From contig LODT01000004.1 of the NCBI GenBank assembly GCA_001606155.1, forward strand, positions 62,001 through 126,000: a stretch of 64,000 nt of DNA, written 5' to 3'. A model generated the notes under the pieces. That model searched no databases. It saw only the letters and a program-made list of their open reading frames with translations, and had not been told where the DNA came from. A program made the position numbers and the translations under genes. Of this stretch, positions 11,701 through 23,488 are shown one piece after another. Position 1 is the stretch's first letter. Each line of letters opens with the position of its first letter. Origin of the DNA: Tieghemostelium lacteum. Taxonomy: Eukaryota > Evosea > Eumycetozoa > Dictyosteliales > Raperosteliaceae.

Positions 11701-12436
11701 CCTTGATTTTGTAAACCTACATAACCAGTATACTTTTTAGAGTCATACATTTGATTTGAGATTATATTTGCTTGTATAACCTCAACATTGATAAGTAGAG
11801 TATCATCTTTAATAAAACCACTCTCTGGATTATTCAATTGTGATAGTGCTATAAATGAATTGAAACCCCAATCACAATTTCTCTGATTCAATACTCTATC
11901 TGATGGTTTTCTAATATTGCAATCTGGTTTCTTTTGATTTACAACCTCTAGTGTAAAACTAACTCTAACACCTGGAAATGTAGGTTGTCTAGCCTCCGCA
12001 ACATCTAAAAATAGTGATAATTGATCTGGTACATTTCCTTTTGGAAAAATGTAAAGTTTCCTGTGTAACATAGAATTAATATAAAATTGCAAAACACAGT
12101 GCCAATGCTGATGTAGTAGACATACCATGTCAAATCCCACAATGTATGAGCCTCTGAATAAAATGGTGAATCTTTTTTTGACCAATCTTTAACTTCTATT
12201 GTGAATTTGGTTTGAGGTTTAGGAGCATTTGTAGTAACTACTACTGGTGTATTAGTGTTGGTAGTTGTAGATTCATTATTATTTGCAGTACCATTTACAT
12301 CATTGGTTTGTTGGTTTGGTTGTGTGGTATTTGGTTTATTTGTTTGTATAGGTGTATTTATTTCAGATTTTACAATTGGTTTATTAGTTTCTATAGGTAT
12401 ATTATCTGATTGAATAGTTGTAGCATTTTGAGTCAT
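8760..12436 (-). CDS. usp7: Ubiquitin carboxyl-terminal hydrolase 7 (USP7/HAUSP)
   Basis: A deubiquitinase of 1157 aa. Four exons: 12436-12126, 12060-11640, 11565-11241, 11176-8760; all junctions are in phase. After a Thr/Asn-rich leader comes a MATH/TRAF domain (FTIEVKDWSKKDSPFYS to about residue 205). The USP catalytic core has the Cys box NQGATCYMNSLLQSL (Cys about 227) and the His box HNGHYYVFL followed by DGEWLKFDDDEVTKS. C-terminal ubiquitin-like (HUBL) domains follow, interrupted by an Asn/Gly-rich insertion. MATH-USP-HUBL order is diagnostic of USP7. The family acts in nucleus and cytosol on many substrates; nothing here shows which. Internal methionines in two exons could mislead a gene caller into splitting the gene. 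Confidence 0.93.
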
Positions 12437-12472
12437 TTTTAATTAATCACCCAAAGTACAAAATTAAATTAA

Positions 12473-12504
<32 letters not shown>

Positions 12505-12727
12505 AATTTTTACTATTTTACTTAAATTTCACAAGTCAGCACACTATTTGCAGTAGTATCTCCATTTACAAATACCATCTACTACTAATAACTATTGAAA
12601 AAATTTTAATACCCAAAATATTATTTTGATTTTTAAAAAATTTTTTTAAATTAATTTTTTTGACGAACGAAACTTAATTTTTGTCATTGAAATCGATTTT
12701 TCTGCGACATTTGTAAATAGATATAAG

Positions 12728-14153
12728 ATGGATATTGATAAAACCATTGACAAACAAACCAGGAGTGAATCTAAAGTAAAAGTTAAATTTGTTACCAATG
12801 ATGCAAAAATTAGAGTTACAGATAAAGAACTTGCCGTACCATTAAGACTTGGTCGTTTAGGTCTTTCCGAAGCCATAAACCTCTTATTACAAGAGGAATC
12901 AGATAAAGAAATTACACCAAAACCATTTGACTTTTTAATTAATGGAAAATTTATAAGAACTACTTTAGATAAACATATAAAGAATTTACAATTAACTGAG
13001 GTAAGTTTGGATTATAATGAATATGTATTTTTATAATCAAAAGGGGTATTAATTTTGTTTTTGATTTTAGGAAACTGTAATTACAATTGAATATTTAGAA
13101 GCTATAACAGAACCAAAAAAGGAAAAAGAGTGTCAACATGATGATTGGATATCGTGTAGTGATGGAAGTAGTTTTGGATTGATTTGCAGTGGAAGTTATG
13201 ATTTGGGTGTTAGGGTTTGGAAGATGGATGGACAGTTGATGGCAACTGGTACTGGACATTTGGCAGGTGTAAAGAGTGTCAAATGGTTGAATGCAATGAA
13301 TAGTGATAGACAGGGATATTTAGTGAGTTCTGGGTTGGATAAGAGTATAAGATTATGGGAATTGAATAAAGAGGGTGGTAGTTTGAGAGAGTTGGCAACA
13401 TTGAAAGAACATAGTGGCACTGTGGAATCCATTTCAGTGAGTCCAGATTCAGAGAGACTGATATCAGCAGGTATGGATAATAAATTGAAAATGTGGAATA
13501 TAAATGAAATTAGAGAACAGTGTACATCTGGAAATGGGAGTGCTGAGGTTAAGAAGAAGAGAAAGACCGCTAGTAGCACTGTTGGAGTTTCTAGTGAGGT
13601 TAAAGAAGTCACCCAATCACTTGCTAGTATGGATGCACACAATCAGGGTATTACAGTTGTAGATTGGTCAACCCAATTTCAGATATTTTCAGGATCTATG
13701 GATCACCATTTGTTCTTGTGGGATTTGACTACAATGTCTAAAACTTTGTCAATTAACACACCAAATCCTTTACATGATATATCCTATTCCACAGAATCAG
13801 GTTTAGTCGCTACCGCACACACTGATAAGACTATTCGTGTTTATGATCCCAGAGTAGACGACAGCTCAAAATATCAAATACAATCATTAATTTCACATAG
13901 TTCATGGGTTACAAGTGTCAATTGGCAACCCAATTCACAATATAATCTATGTTCTGCCTCTCATGATGGTACTGTTAAATACTGGGATATTCGTACTAAA
14001 ATACCTTTATACACAATTGACAATCTCAAATCTGGTGAGAAACTTTTAACTTCATGTTGGGTATCTTCTTCCAAAACCAATACACCTCTTATCGCATCTG
14101 GTGGTACTGATTCAAAATTAAGAATCCATTTTGATGAAAAACAACAAGAATGA
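12728..14153 (+). CDS. wdr12: Ribosome biogenesis protein WDR12/YTM1
   Basis: Member of the PeBoW (Pescadillo-BOP1-WDR12) complex needed for 27S pre-rRNA processing and 60S assembly in the nucleolus. Exon 1 (12728-13000) encodes the N-terminal ubiquitin-like NLE domain (KVKVKFVTNDAKIRV...); the intron 13001-13070 (GTAAGT...TTTAG) is followed by exon 2 (13071-14153), giving 451 aa. Exon 2 holds the seven-bladed WD40 propeller: repeats are visible at SGLDKSIRLWEL, SAGMDNKLKMWNI, SGSMDHHLFLWDL, ATAHTDKTIRVYD, SASHDGTVKYWDI and SGGTDSKLRIHF. A Lys/Arg insertion (KKKRKTAS) between blades may serve as a nuclear signal. NLE plus WD40 with this arrangement separates WDR12 from NLE1 by the linker TEETVITIEYLEA. 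Confidence 0.9.
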
Positions 14154-14362
14154 ATAAAATATTGATAACATACCCACCAAATTATATTCATTATTTAAAT
14201 TTTGATATCTGTTCAGTGTTGTCACTGTGGGAATGAATTCTTTATTTTGGTTTCATAATTTATTAAATTAATCTAAATCAAAGATTTAACTAATAAAAAT
14301 TGGAAATATTATTATTAATGTTATATTTAATAAAGATAATGAAAGAGAAGAATTCAAGTTGA

Positions 14363-17300
14363 TCACATTTGTTTAATGTGTGAGATTTTTTGAATTACAA
14401 AGTTGGTTGTACTATTGACTAGTTGGTGGTGTGAAAATAAATATTTAGATTCAGGGTAGGCTTCAGTTAGTTCAGAGAGATATTGAGATGTTGAGAGTGA
14501 GTCAATACCATATTCTTTCAATTTTAATTCGGTATTGAATATTTCTGGTTCAATTGAAAGAATGTTTGATATAATAGATACTATACTATTATATATACTT
14601 TGAGATGAACTTTGAATTTTGATAGTTTCACCACCAATGAATGCTGATACTATATCATGTTTATCAATAAAATGTTCAATTTTGGGACGATTTGGTTTTT
14701 CTGTACAATATAGTTTTACATGATCTATATCTACTATTAGGAAATTACTTAAAGACTGGTTACTCAAGGATAAATCAAAACCACCAAATAGTTTTGGAAC
14801 TGAAAGTGCATTCAAACCTTCTGATTTTAGTTGTTTTGCAACTGATTCTCTTCTGGCTACAACTCCACCTCCACTTAATGGTCCAAAATTGATGCTGGTA
14901 CAAGAAAGACCATGTGAAGTTCTGTATTTAGCCAAACTGTCTAAAACCCAATTGGCACTTGTGTATGGACAATCTTTAGTTTGACCAAAATGTGAGGCAA
15001 TTGATGAGAATAGAATGAAATTATCTAAAGACCATTTAAGTTCTAATGAGAGTTCATGAAGATTTATGGCTCCATATGCTTTGGGTTTGTGAGTGTATTG
15101 GAGTGCATCTATTTTTATATCTTCAAATTCAGTGTGAGCATAGATTGTAGCAGCATGGAATACTGATTTGATTTTGAGTTGTTGTCCAATTTCAAATTGA
15201 ATTTTATCAAGAGATGATTTGATTTCATCTTTTGATGAAACATCACATTGTTGGAAATGGATTCTGAGGTGAGTTGTTGATGTTTTACAGTAGTTAATCA
15301 ACCATTCTAATTCCCATTTCAATGGTGAAATTGAAAGAACAACAATGTTTCTAAGTTCTGGTGAACATCTTTGAAGAATCCATTTAATGATTGGAATGGT
15401 GATACCAGTTTGACCAGTTATCAACAATGTTTCTTTGAGATTTGTCAATTGATATTCATCTTTTGGAATGTGTTGATGTTCATCATTCATTTGTTGAATC
15501 ATTGGATTGAATACCAATTCATTCAAATTCTCCATATTGACAACAAGTTTACCAATGTGTTTACTTTTACCAATTTCTTCAATTGCTTCTTTTGCTTGAT
15601 TGCATTGAAATTCTCTGATTGGAATTAAATCTATTTCATTTCTTTCAATTGCTAGTGCTATCTCTGGTAGTAGATATAAAACTATATCAAAGCCATATTT
15701 ATCAATAATATTAATATCTAAAGTTTGATAGCCTTTAGAAAATTGGAATTGACCAAGATCAAGAGTTTCATTTTCAATCAAATGAGTGACTGAAAGATCA
15801 AATATTCTTCCAATTTCAGTGAGACAATTGAAATTCGAACTCAAGAAATCACCAGAAAGAGTATTGATAATGAAATCAACACCTCCATATTGTTCTTTGA
15901 TTTTGGTTGAGAATGAATGATTTCTTGAATTGAAATAATCAGTAATAATATCTCCATAGTGGTTACGAAGGTATTCTTCTTTTTCTGGTGATCCACAACT
16001 TACAAATACTTTTCCTTTGAATTGTTTCCATTTCAAAATATTTAAAGCTGATAACCCAACACCTTCACTTGCGGAATGAATGAGAACTGATCTGGCCATA
16101 TTCAATTGAGATAAACAGTAATTGGATGTTATATAAACCAATGGAATTGATGCAGCTTGTGTCCAATTGATATTATCAGGTTTTAAAATAAATCCACCTT
16201 CTTTTTCTATAACATGTGAAACCAGTGTATTTTGGGACAATCCAAATACTTTATCACCAATTTTCAATCTCTTGCAATCAGATCCAATTCTTGTGACAAT
16301 ACCCGCGCATTCCAATCCAAATGGTGGGTTGTAAAGATCATGTCCCTCAGGATACATTCCTTGAGGAATAAGAGCTTTGAAATACATGAGATCTTTGAAA
16401 TTGATTCCAACTGCCATCACTTGAACTTCGATTTCATTTGGTTTCAATGATTTCTTTGGTTGAAGTTGATAATTCAATTTTGGATCACATTTAATACACA
16501 ATTTAGTTGGATCAGTTTCATAGGATAGAGTAGTGGTGGATTGATATTCTCTGAATAATCTCTGAACTTGAACTATTCCATTTCTGATGATGAAATCTTT
16601 GTCATGAAAATCATTATCAAATAGAATTCTGGTGAGTTGTGAATATTCAAATGATTTGATTGATTCCTCATCAAAATCAAATGAATATGGGTCACCTTTA
16701 AGTTCATTGATCAAGTATTTATATGATCCAATCAAAGATCCATTGAGATAGTTCTTCACAGATTCACCTTGTGAATTTATTGTCAAAAGAATGTATTTTC
16801 CTTTGAACCCAATCTTGTGAAGGTTTTGGTAAACCTTTAGATAGTCAACAGTTACATTGAGATAATTATCTTTAGTGAGATGTTGATCGCATCCATAAAA
16901 GAAAATCAAATCATTATCATTCAATTGTTGAGTATTCAACTTGAATTGTTCAAATTCAACTTGATTATTACAATCAATAATAATTTTGTTTTGATTTCTG
17001 AAGATAGATTCGAGATTTGATTCCATATCTTCAATTTTTGGTGATTGACTAATGAATATATAATTCATTGTTGATTGTTGGGGTTTAATATTACTATTAG
17101 TATTATTGTTGTTGATGAATAGTGGTTCATTTTGAAAAATGGAAATCAATGGATTGCATTGAAATCCTTTCAAATTAGAAATCCATTTATCATCAGATAC
17201 TGTATTACTGGTTGAATATCTTATATTATCTTCAGTTGAGGTTTTCATATTGTTGTTGAAAGTTGTTGAACCAATGATGATCAACCAACCAGATGGTAAA

Positions 17301-20300
17301 AGTAACCTTTTGATTTGATGAATGGTTGAATTGGTGATTGAAAGATTAACCAATGGAAGAACAATCAAATCATAATTTGATGTTGTGAAGAATTCTTTAT
17401 CAATATCAAATTGATCAATTTCACTTCTCATTGAACGTGTTTTGATTGAAATTTTGGAATATTTAGATTGGTTAGGAACTGGCTGGACAATTGATTTTTC
17501 AATTTCAAAACAAGTGAATTCAATTTCGACATTATCATTCATTCTTGATTCAGTTGCTGATAGTATTTGCTGAATGAATGGTTGTTCTTGCTGTTTATTG
17601 TCAAAATAGAGAATTTTAATGAGATGTTTGGATGTCTTTGGAATATTTAGGTTATTGAGAAGTTGATTTATAATTGAATGAATATTTATTTCATCAATAA
17701 TATTATCATTATTTTGGTTTTCATTATTATTGTGTACTATTTTGTCAATTTTGGGAGGTAAATTAGTTGGTGGTGAAGAAAGGACTGATTCTTTGGGTTG
17801 CCAATACAATTTATATAAATTTTTGGTTGGATATTTAATTCTATATGTTTTTTCACTTTTTTTCTCTCTTGTTAGTGATGTGACTTTGGGATACAATTTA
17901 ATGATTGCTTTACCATTTGTTGGGTTGATTATATAAACTGGACTATTGACTAAATCGACAATATGGTTAATTGCTTTAGTGTAACTATATAGGATTGATG
18001 GTTGGTCAGATGTCATGTTAGATGGAAAGTATTGAAGATTCTTAACACTTTCAAATACAATTTCTTGTGGTGGTTCGAGTAAAGTAATTCCTCCATGACT
18101 TGTGGAATCAAGTGTGGAAGCATTGAAATAATACTCGTCAAAAGTGTTTGTGGCATCGATCACTGAAAGTAGTGAACTTTTTCCTATTGATAATGATTGA
18201 ATCTTTTGGAATGATGGACCATAAGGTAATCCTAAAAGTGAAAGTCTTTCATAAACATCTTTCTTATTGATAGTTGTGAATGAGCATTCTTGTTGAATTT
18301 TAGAGATATCAAATTGAGTTGAACTGTAGTCTAATAAATGTAATCCAAATCTACCATGACATGAGGGAGTCCATGTTTCACTGTTCGAATATCGATAATA
18401 GAAATCAATTCTGAATTCATTCTTTGTCATTGTTGATTGAATTGATGTTTGAAGAATAACTGGAATATCTTCTGAAATCTTGATTGGTTTATCAAATGAG
18501 AGATTATAGATTGTCAAATCTTGTTTTGGATATTGTTTCAAAATGATATCAATGTATCCACATCCTGGGAATAGATATTGACCTCTTGAAATATGACCTT
18601 TCAAGAATTGGAATGTTGGTTTTTTCAAATCAATTACAACTTCTAATACTAGATTTCCGTTTGATTTATGTTGTCCAAGAAGATTAGTTGGTGGAATTAA
18701 ATGTTTCTTGACAATTTTTGGTGCATTCCAATATTCTTTTGAATCCCATTGATATTTGGGAATCCAATTAACTCTATCTTTATAATCATTGTTTATATTA
18801 TTGAATGTATCAGCACCATCAAGATATCCACTAAATAAAGAGTGAATCTGACCAGAATTGAAATTCAATTGAATTCCATTGCAATACAATTGTGAGAGTG
18901 TTGATTGAATGTTATCAATATCATGTACCTTTTTACTGAGTGTTGGTAAACAAATAAATTTAGATTTGTTGTTGTTGTTGGGTTGTATTGATTTTGGAAT
19001 GTAAAATGAAAGAGTTGGATGTGGTGATATTTCAATGAAAATTGTTGATTTGGTGCTTTTTTGGAAAAATTTTGAGATATTGAGAATTGATTCATTGAAT
19101 TTGACAGGTTGTCTCAGATTTTGAAAGATAAATTCTGAATTGAAGAATGATTCTCCTTTCAATTGATCTCCTGTGACTGTTGAAAAGAATGGAATATCAG
19201 GGTTCATTGATGGAGGGAGATCTGAAAGAATTGATATCATTTCATCTCTAATGATATCTTGTTTGGATGAATGGAATGAACATGGTGTTCCTAACATTGT
19301 GGCGAATATTCCATCTTCTTGAAGTTGATCTTGAATAATTCTCAATGATTTTTCAGATCCTGTAACAACAATTGAATCTGGTGAATTGAAACATGCAATT
19401 TCAATATCATCATTCAATTCATCATTGTCATGATTTTTATGTTGTTGTTTGAATTCATTGTATTTTTCAATTCCAATTCCAATTGAAAGCATTCTTCCAC
19501 TTCCAATTGTTTTCTGTTGACATCTTGATCTGTGATAAACAATCTTAACTGCACTTGAGAGTGAAATGATATTCGAACAAAGTGCTGATGTTAATTCTCC
19601 GAAACTGTAATTTGAGTAAAATGAATATTAGAATTATAAAGATAATGAAAATAAAAGTAAATATTAAACATACCTGTGACCAACAACAGCATCAGGTTGA
19701 ATTCCCCAACTTTTGAGAAATTCAATCAATGCATATTGAATCAAGAATAAACTTGGTTGTGCGAGAATTGGTTGATGAATCAATTGATCTTTATCTTGAT
19801 CAGAAAGTGATCTCAATTGTTGAAGAATTGAATATCCAAAGTATTCTTGAAGCATTGAATCACATTTATCAATTGATTCTTTGAATACAGTGTTGTTGTT
19901 GTAAAGTTGTTCACCCATTCCTTTCCATTGTGGTCCTTGTCCACAGAATACAAATACAATTGATGGTCTGATTCCATCAAATGATGTTGATGAGTTGGAA
20001 GTGAGATTTACTTTTGTTTTTGAAATCATTCCAATCTTTACAAGTCATCATCATTCTGTGTTTGAGTTGATCATCTTTTGATTGGCATTGATATTGAACA
20101 AAATCAATGAATCTTTGTTGTTTCATTTCATCAGAATCATTTTGATTTTCAATAATATCAACAATTGATTGATGATATTTATCAAATGAAACTTGTGAAT
20201 TTACTGAAAATGGAATCAAATACTCTTTTGACTGAGAAGATGATGCGTTTTCAATAGTAAGTGGAGTGTTTCTATTTTGTTTATTCTGATCAATGAATTC

Positions 20301-21581
20301 TTGAAAAATCATACAACAATTTGATCCTTTCAATCCAAAACTATTGATTCCCATGATAATTCCTTTATCATTATGATAAGGTGTGATATCCATTGATTGA
20401 GTTACAACATTGATATTCCATCCATCAAAATCAATTTTAGGATTGGGTGTGTGAAAATTGGTGTTTGGAGCTAATTTTCTATGTTTTAACATCATTGCAA
20501 CTTTAATTACAGATGCAACTCCTGCGGTTGATTCAGTGTGTCCAATGTTAGATTTAAGACTTCCGATATATAATGGTTTATCTTTAGAATGATTATCTTT
20601 GAAAACCATTGAAAGTGCTTTAACTTCAATTGGATCACCAACTGGAGTACTGGTTCCATGTGCTTCAAAGAATTGAATATCACCAGCTGAAACACCGCTT
20701 AACTTGATAGTTTGTGAAATATTCTCAAATTGAGATATTTTGGATGGTTGATTGGCGAAATTTTTGTGATTTTGACCATCAGAATTCGATCTTGATCCTT
20801 TAATGACACAATAGATTCTATCTTGATCTTCAATTGCTTGAGATAGTTTCTTTAGAATGACTAATCCAGCACCTTCACCACGAACATATCCATCTGCATC
20901 AGCATCAAATGTTCTTGAAATTCCTGATTTACTCAACAAACCAAGTTTAGAGAATGCTATAGAAACAGCAGGATCTAAAAGTGCATTAACACCTCCACAA
21001 ACTGAAATTTGAGATTGTCCAGTGATAATTGATTGACAACCGAGATGAATTGCATTCAATGATGATGAGCATGCGGTATCTAATGAAATTGAAGGACCTC
21101 TGAAATCATAATGAAATGATAAAGAATTTGATAGAGAAAAAACACTGGACAACTTTCCATTGTAATTCATTGAATTATCATCATTGAGTCCAACATAATC
21201 TTGATTCATAGCACCAATGAATACAGAAGTATCAGAACCTTTCAATTCAGATGCTTTGATATGAGCATCTTCTAATGCTTCCCAAAGTACCATCAAAAGA
21301 AGTCTTTCTTGTGGATCTTTAAACAACGATTCCTTTGAAGAAACACCAAAAAACATTGAATCAAAGTTCTTCCAATGGCTCATATCAATCAAACCAGCTC
21401 TTGGACCATTTATAACACCTTGTTCATTGAATGATTTTGACCATCTTTCATTTGGAATCTCAACAATTCCATCAAATGGTTTTTGTTGATTTTGAAGATT
21501 TTTCCAAAATTCTAAAGGTGTATTTGAGTTTCCAGGTAATCTACAACCAATACCTATTATTGCTATTTCGTTAATATCCAT
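14363..21581 (-). CDS. Type I reducing polyketide synthase, copy 1 (one-base frameshift)
   Basis: Iterative HR-PKS, about 2382 aa if the frame is read through. Exon 1 is 21581-19674, the intron 19673-19605, exon 2 19604-14363. Order: KS (Cys about 171 in DTACSSS; EAHGTST and NIGHTES histidines), AT (GHSFGE, Ser about 636), DH (GHISRGQYLFPG, His about 975), a methyltransferase-like stretch without a SAM glycine motif (about 1270-1400), ER (HSASEGVG, with Glu for the usual first Gly; about 1680-1985), KR (TGQTG, later CPYTSAN) and ACP (YGIDSL, Ser about 2336). No thioesterase or fused type III domain. Compared with copy 2, one extra base at 20010 shifts frame between KS and AT; exon lengths sum to one base over a multiple of three. 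Either a recent pseudogene or an assembly error. Head-to-head with type III PKS A. Confidence 0.85.
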
Positions 21582-21910
21582 CAATAACTCTAAATAAAGA
21601 TAAAATATCAAATTTATCAATTTATAATAAACATTTTAAACAATTTTTCTATTTTTAGATTGTTATTAATAACATTGTATTTTATTAAAATACTAAATAG
21701 GTCATTGCTATTATTGCTAAAATGTTATCATGACATTGCATAAAAAATACAAAAAAACAATTTGTGTTTTTTTTACAAATTTAGTGTTAACAGTTTTAAA
21801 AAGTAAAAAGTTTATTATCAACCCCTATGTTGTATTATAGATATAATTAATATTTTAAAATCATGTTCATCACGTAAAAATAAATAATTATTTATTAAGA
21901 AGTGATTAAA
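21582..21910. promoter_or_regulatory. Shared divergent promoter, type I PKS 1 / type III PKS A
   Basis: 329 bases separate the two opposed start codons. The interval is A+T-rich, with several A/T-runs (21748-21765, 21771-21777) and no ORF. The arrangement suggests common regulation of a type I and a type III polyketide synthase. Confidence 0.45.
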
Positions 21911-23038
21911 ATGATTTCCAATATAAACCCAAAAATTTTTAGTATAGGAACATCCAATCCTAAATTTAAGATTAATGTAGATAATTTCTTAAGTGAAAAG
22001 GAAATTAAAGAAAAGGTAAATCAACTTTTACCAAAAGTAGCATTTAGACCTTACTTTTTAACTAAAAGGCTTTTTAAAAAGTTTTTGGGTGTTGATAGCC
22101 TATACTTGCATTTTGATTTGTTAGAAAAAATTAGAGCATCATCCAAGCAACAAATTCATTTTTTTGAAAATGTTGGTAATGCTGCTTTAGAAATTTCTTA
22201 TTCATCAGCTCAGATAGCTATAAATAATTGGGGTGGTAATCCAAAGAATTTGACACATTTCATTTATATTAGTTCAAGTGATATGGAGGATTTTTCAATT
22301 GATCTCATACCAATGTTGGGGTTAAGAGATGATATTGAAAGATTTCCAATATTTTATCAAACTTGTCACTCTGGATTGTCAGGTCTTAGATTGGCAGATA
22401 AATTGGCAAGGATAAATCCAAAGAATAGGGTACTGTTGGTATCAACTGATATGCCAAACAAGAATTTTAATAATTTTAGTACTATTACTTCGTTTGGTAT
22501 GACATTAGCTTTTGGTGATGGTTCTGCATCTTTAGTGATTGGAATGAGGGAGTCAGATATAGAATGTAAACCCCTATTTGAAGTTCTTTCAGTCTCAACT
22601 AAAATAGTCCCAGACACCTATAAGGATTTAGAAATGACCTACACTGATAACAATATAAATATTGTTCATACTAGAAATTTACCCATTCACCTGTCATCCA
22701 ATGTCCCAGGATTTGGAAGACAGATTATTGAAAATTCCAATTTAGCATCTCTTGATCTCTCATTATCCAACTATCAATTGATTTTTCATTCTGGTAAGAA
22801 ATCAATTATACAAGCTAACGCAAAAGCCACTAACTCCAAACTAGAAGCCACCAAAAGGGTTTTCAAGAAATATGGAAATATGACCGGACCAACTGTATAT
22901 TTTGTATTAAATGAATCTAGAAACTTAAAATGGAAGAGTGAATATGGAATCATGAATTCTTTTGGTTTTGGGTTAGTTCTTGAAGGTGCTTTAATTAAAA
23001 ATCTAAATATTAAAACTGACAAAGTGATGAAAAAATGA
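21911..23038 (+). CDS. Free-standing type III polyketide synthase A (intact triad)
   Basis: Chalcone-synthase-fold enzyme of 375 aa, no intron. It starts MISNINPKIFSIGTSNPKF; the codon three triplets upstream is GTG, so 21911 is the first ATG. The thiolase-fold catalytic triad is present: Cys152 in FYQTCHSGLSG, His293 in FHSGKKS (family usually HPG) and Asn323 in GNMTGPT. The C-terminal loop (MNSFGFGLVLEGAL) stands where plant enzymes have the conserved GFGPG. Such enzymes condense malonyl-CoA units onto an acyl starter and cyclise the product; in D. discoideum the known type III enzymes are C-terminal domains of Steely PKSs, whereas this one is a separate gene. A plausible role is accepting the acyl chain from a neighbouring type I PKS ACP. 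Confidence 0.88.
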   Translation: MISNINPKIFSIGTSNPKFKINVDNFLSEKEIKEKVNQLLPKVAFRPYFLTKRLFKKFLGVDSLYLHFDLLEKIRASSKQQIHFFENVGNAALEISYSSAQIAINNWGGNPKNLTHFIYISSSDMEDFSIDLIPMLGLRDDIERFPIFYQTCHSGLSGLRLADKLARINPKNRVLLVSTDMPNKNFNNFSTITSFGMTLAFGDGSASLVIGMRESDIECKPLFEVLSVSTKIVPDTYKDLEMTYTDNNINIVHTRNLPIHLSSNVPGFGRQIIENSNLASLDLSLSNYQLIFHSGKKSIIQANAKATNSKLEATKRVFKKYGNMTGPTVYFVLNESRNLKWKSEYGIMNSFGFGLVLEGALIKNLNIKTDKVMKK

Positions 23039-23300
23039 AAAATTGTGTATATCATAAAAAATAAATGTGTTTTGAATTAGATTCTAATATTAGAAAAGGA
23101 AATTAGAAGGGTGAATTTAGTTCTAAACTCAGCAAATTTTAACTCTTTTATATTGGTTCTGTTATATACTAAAAAAGAATTGATTATGCCAGAAGATAAA
23201 TAAATGCTATTTTTTGGACACATGATAAAATGAAGCCTTTTTTAATCTTTATCTAAAAGAATATGCTTTCACCGTTAATTTTAAAATTATATTTTATTGT

Positions 23301-23442
23301 AAGTGGGGAACATCCAATCCTAAATTAAGTATAAATATCGTTTTAACAACCTTTTTAGTTAAAAAGTAAGTGACGTCATTTGATTTTGGGTTATATCTTG
23401 TAGGTGTTTTAAATTAAAAATCTACATATTAAAAATAAAATG
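23301..23442 (+). pseudogene. Relic of a third type III PKS gene
   Basis: Two short blocks match the ends of the type III PKS A gene in the same order and orientation. Bases about 23304-23335 (ggaacatccaatcctaaat...) match the 5' coding end near 21945-21975, and about 23380-23440 (gattttgggtta...aggtg...ttaaaaatcta...) match the 3' coding end near 22965-23020. The roughly 1-kb interior is missing. There is no open frame. This is the remnant of a tandem duplicate that lost its middle. Confidence 0.65.
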
Positions 23443-23488
23443 GATTAAAGAACTTAAAAATCCATTCAATAATCTTGAGATTGATGTT

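Noticed and set aside
13196-13642. 148-codon minus-strand frame opposite WDR12
   Set aside because: Antisense shadow of WD40-coding sequence, no family resemblance.
14363-19492. Reading the second exon of PKS 1 as a gene of its own starting at an internal Met
   Set aside because: The frame continues upstream to an AG acceptor at 19605 that completes the AT GHS motif; it is exon 2 of one gene.
19664-20029. Separate small AT-domain gene next to PKS 1
   Set aside because: It is the frame-shifted 3' part of PKS 1 exon 1, as comparison with PKS 2 shows.
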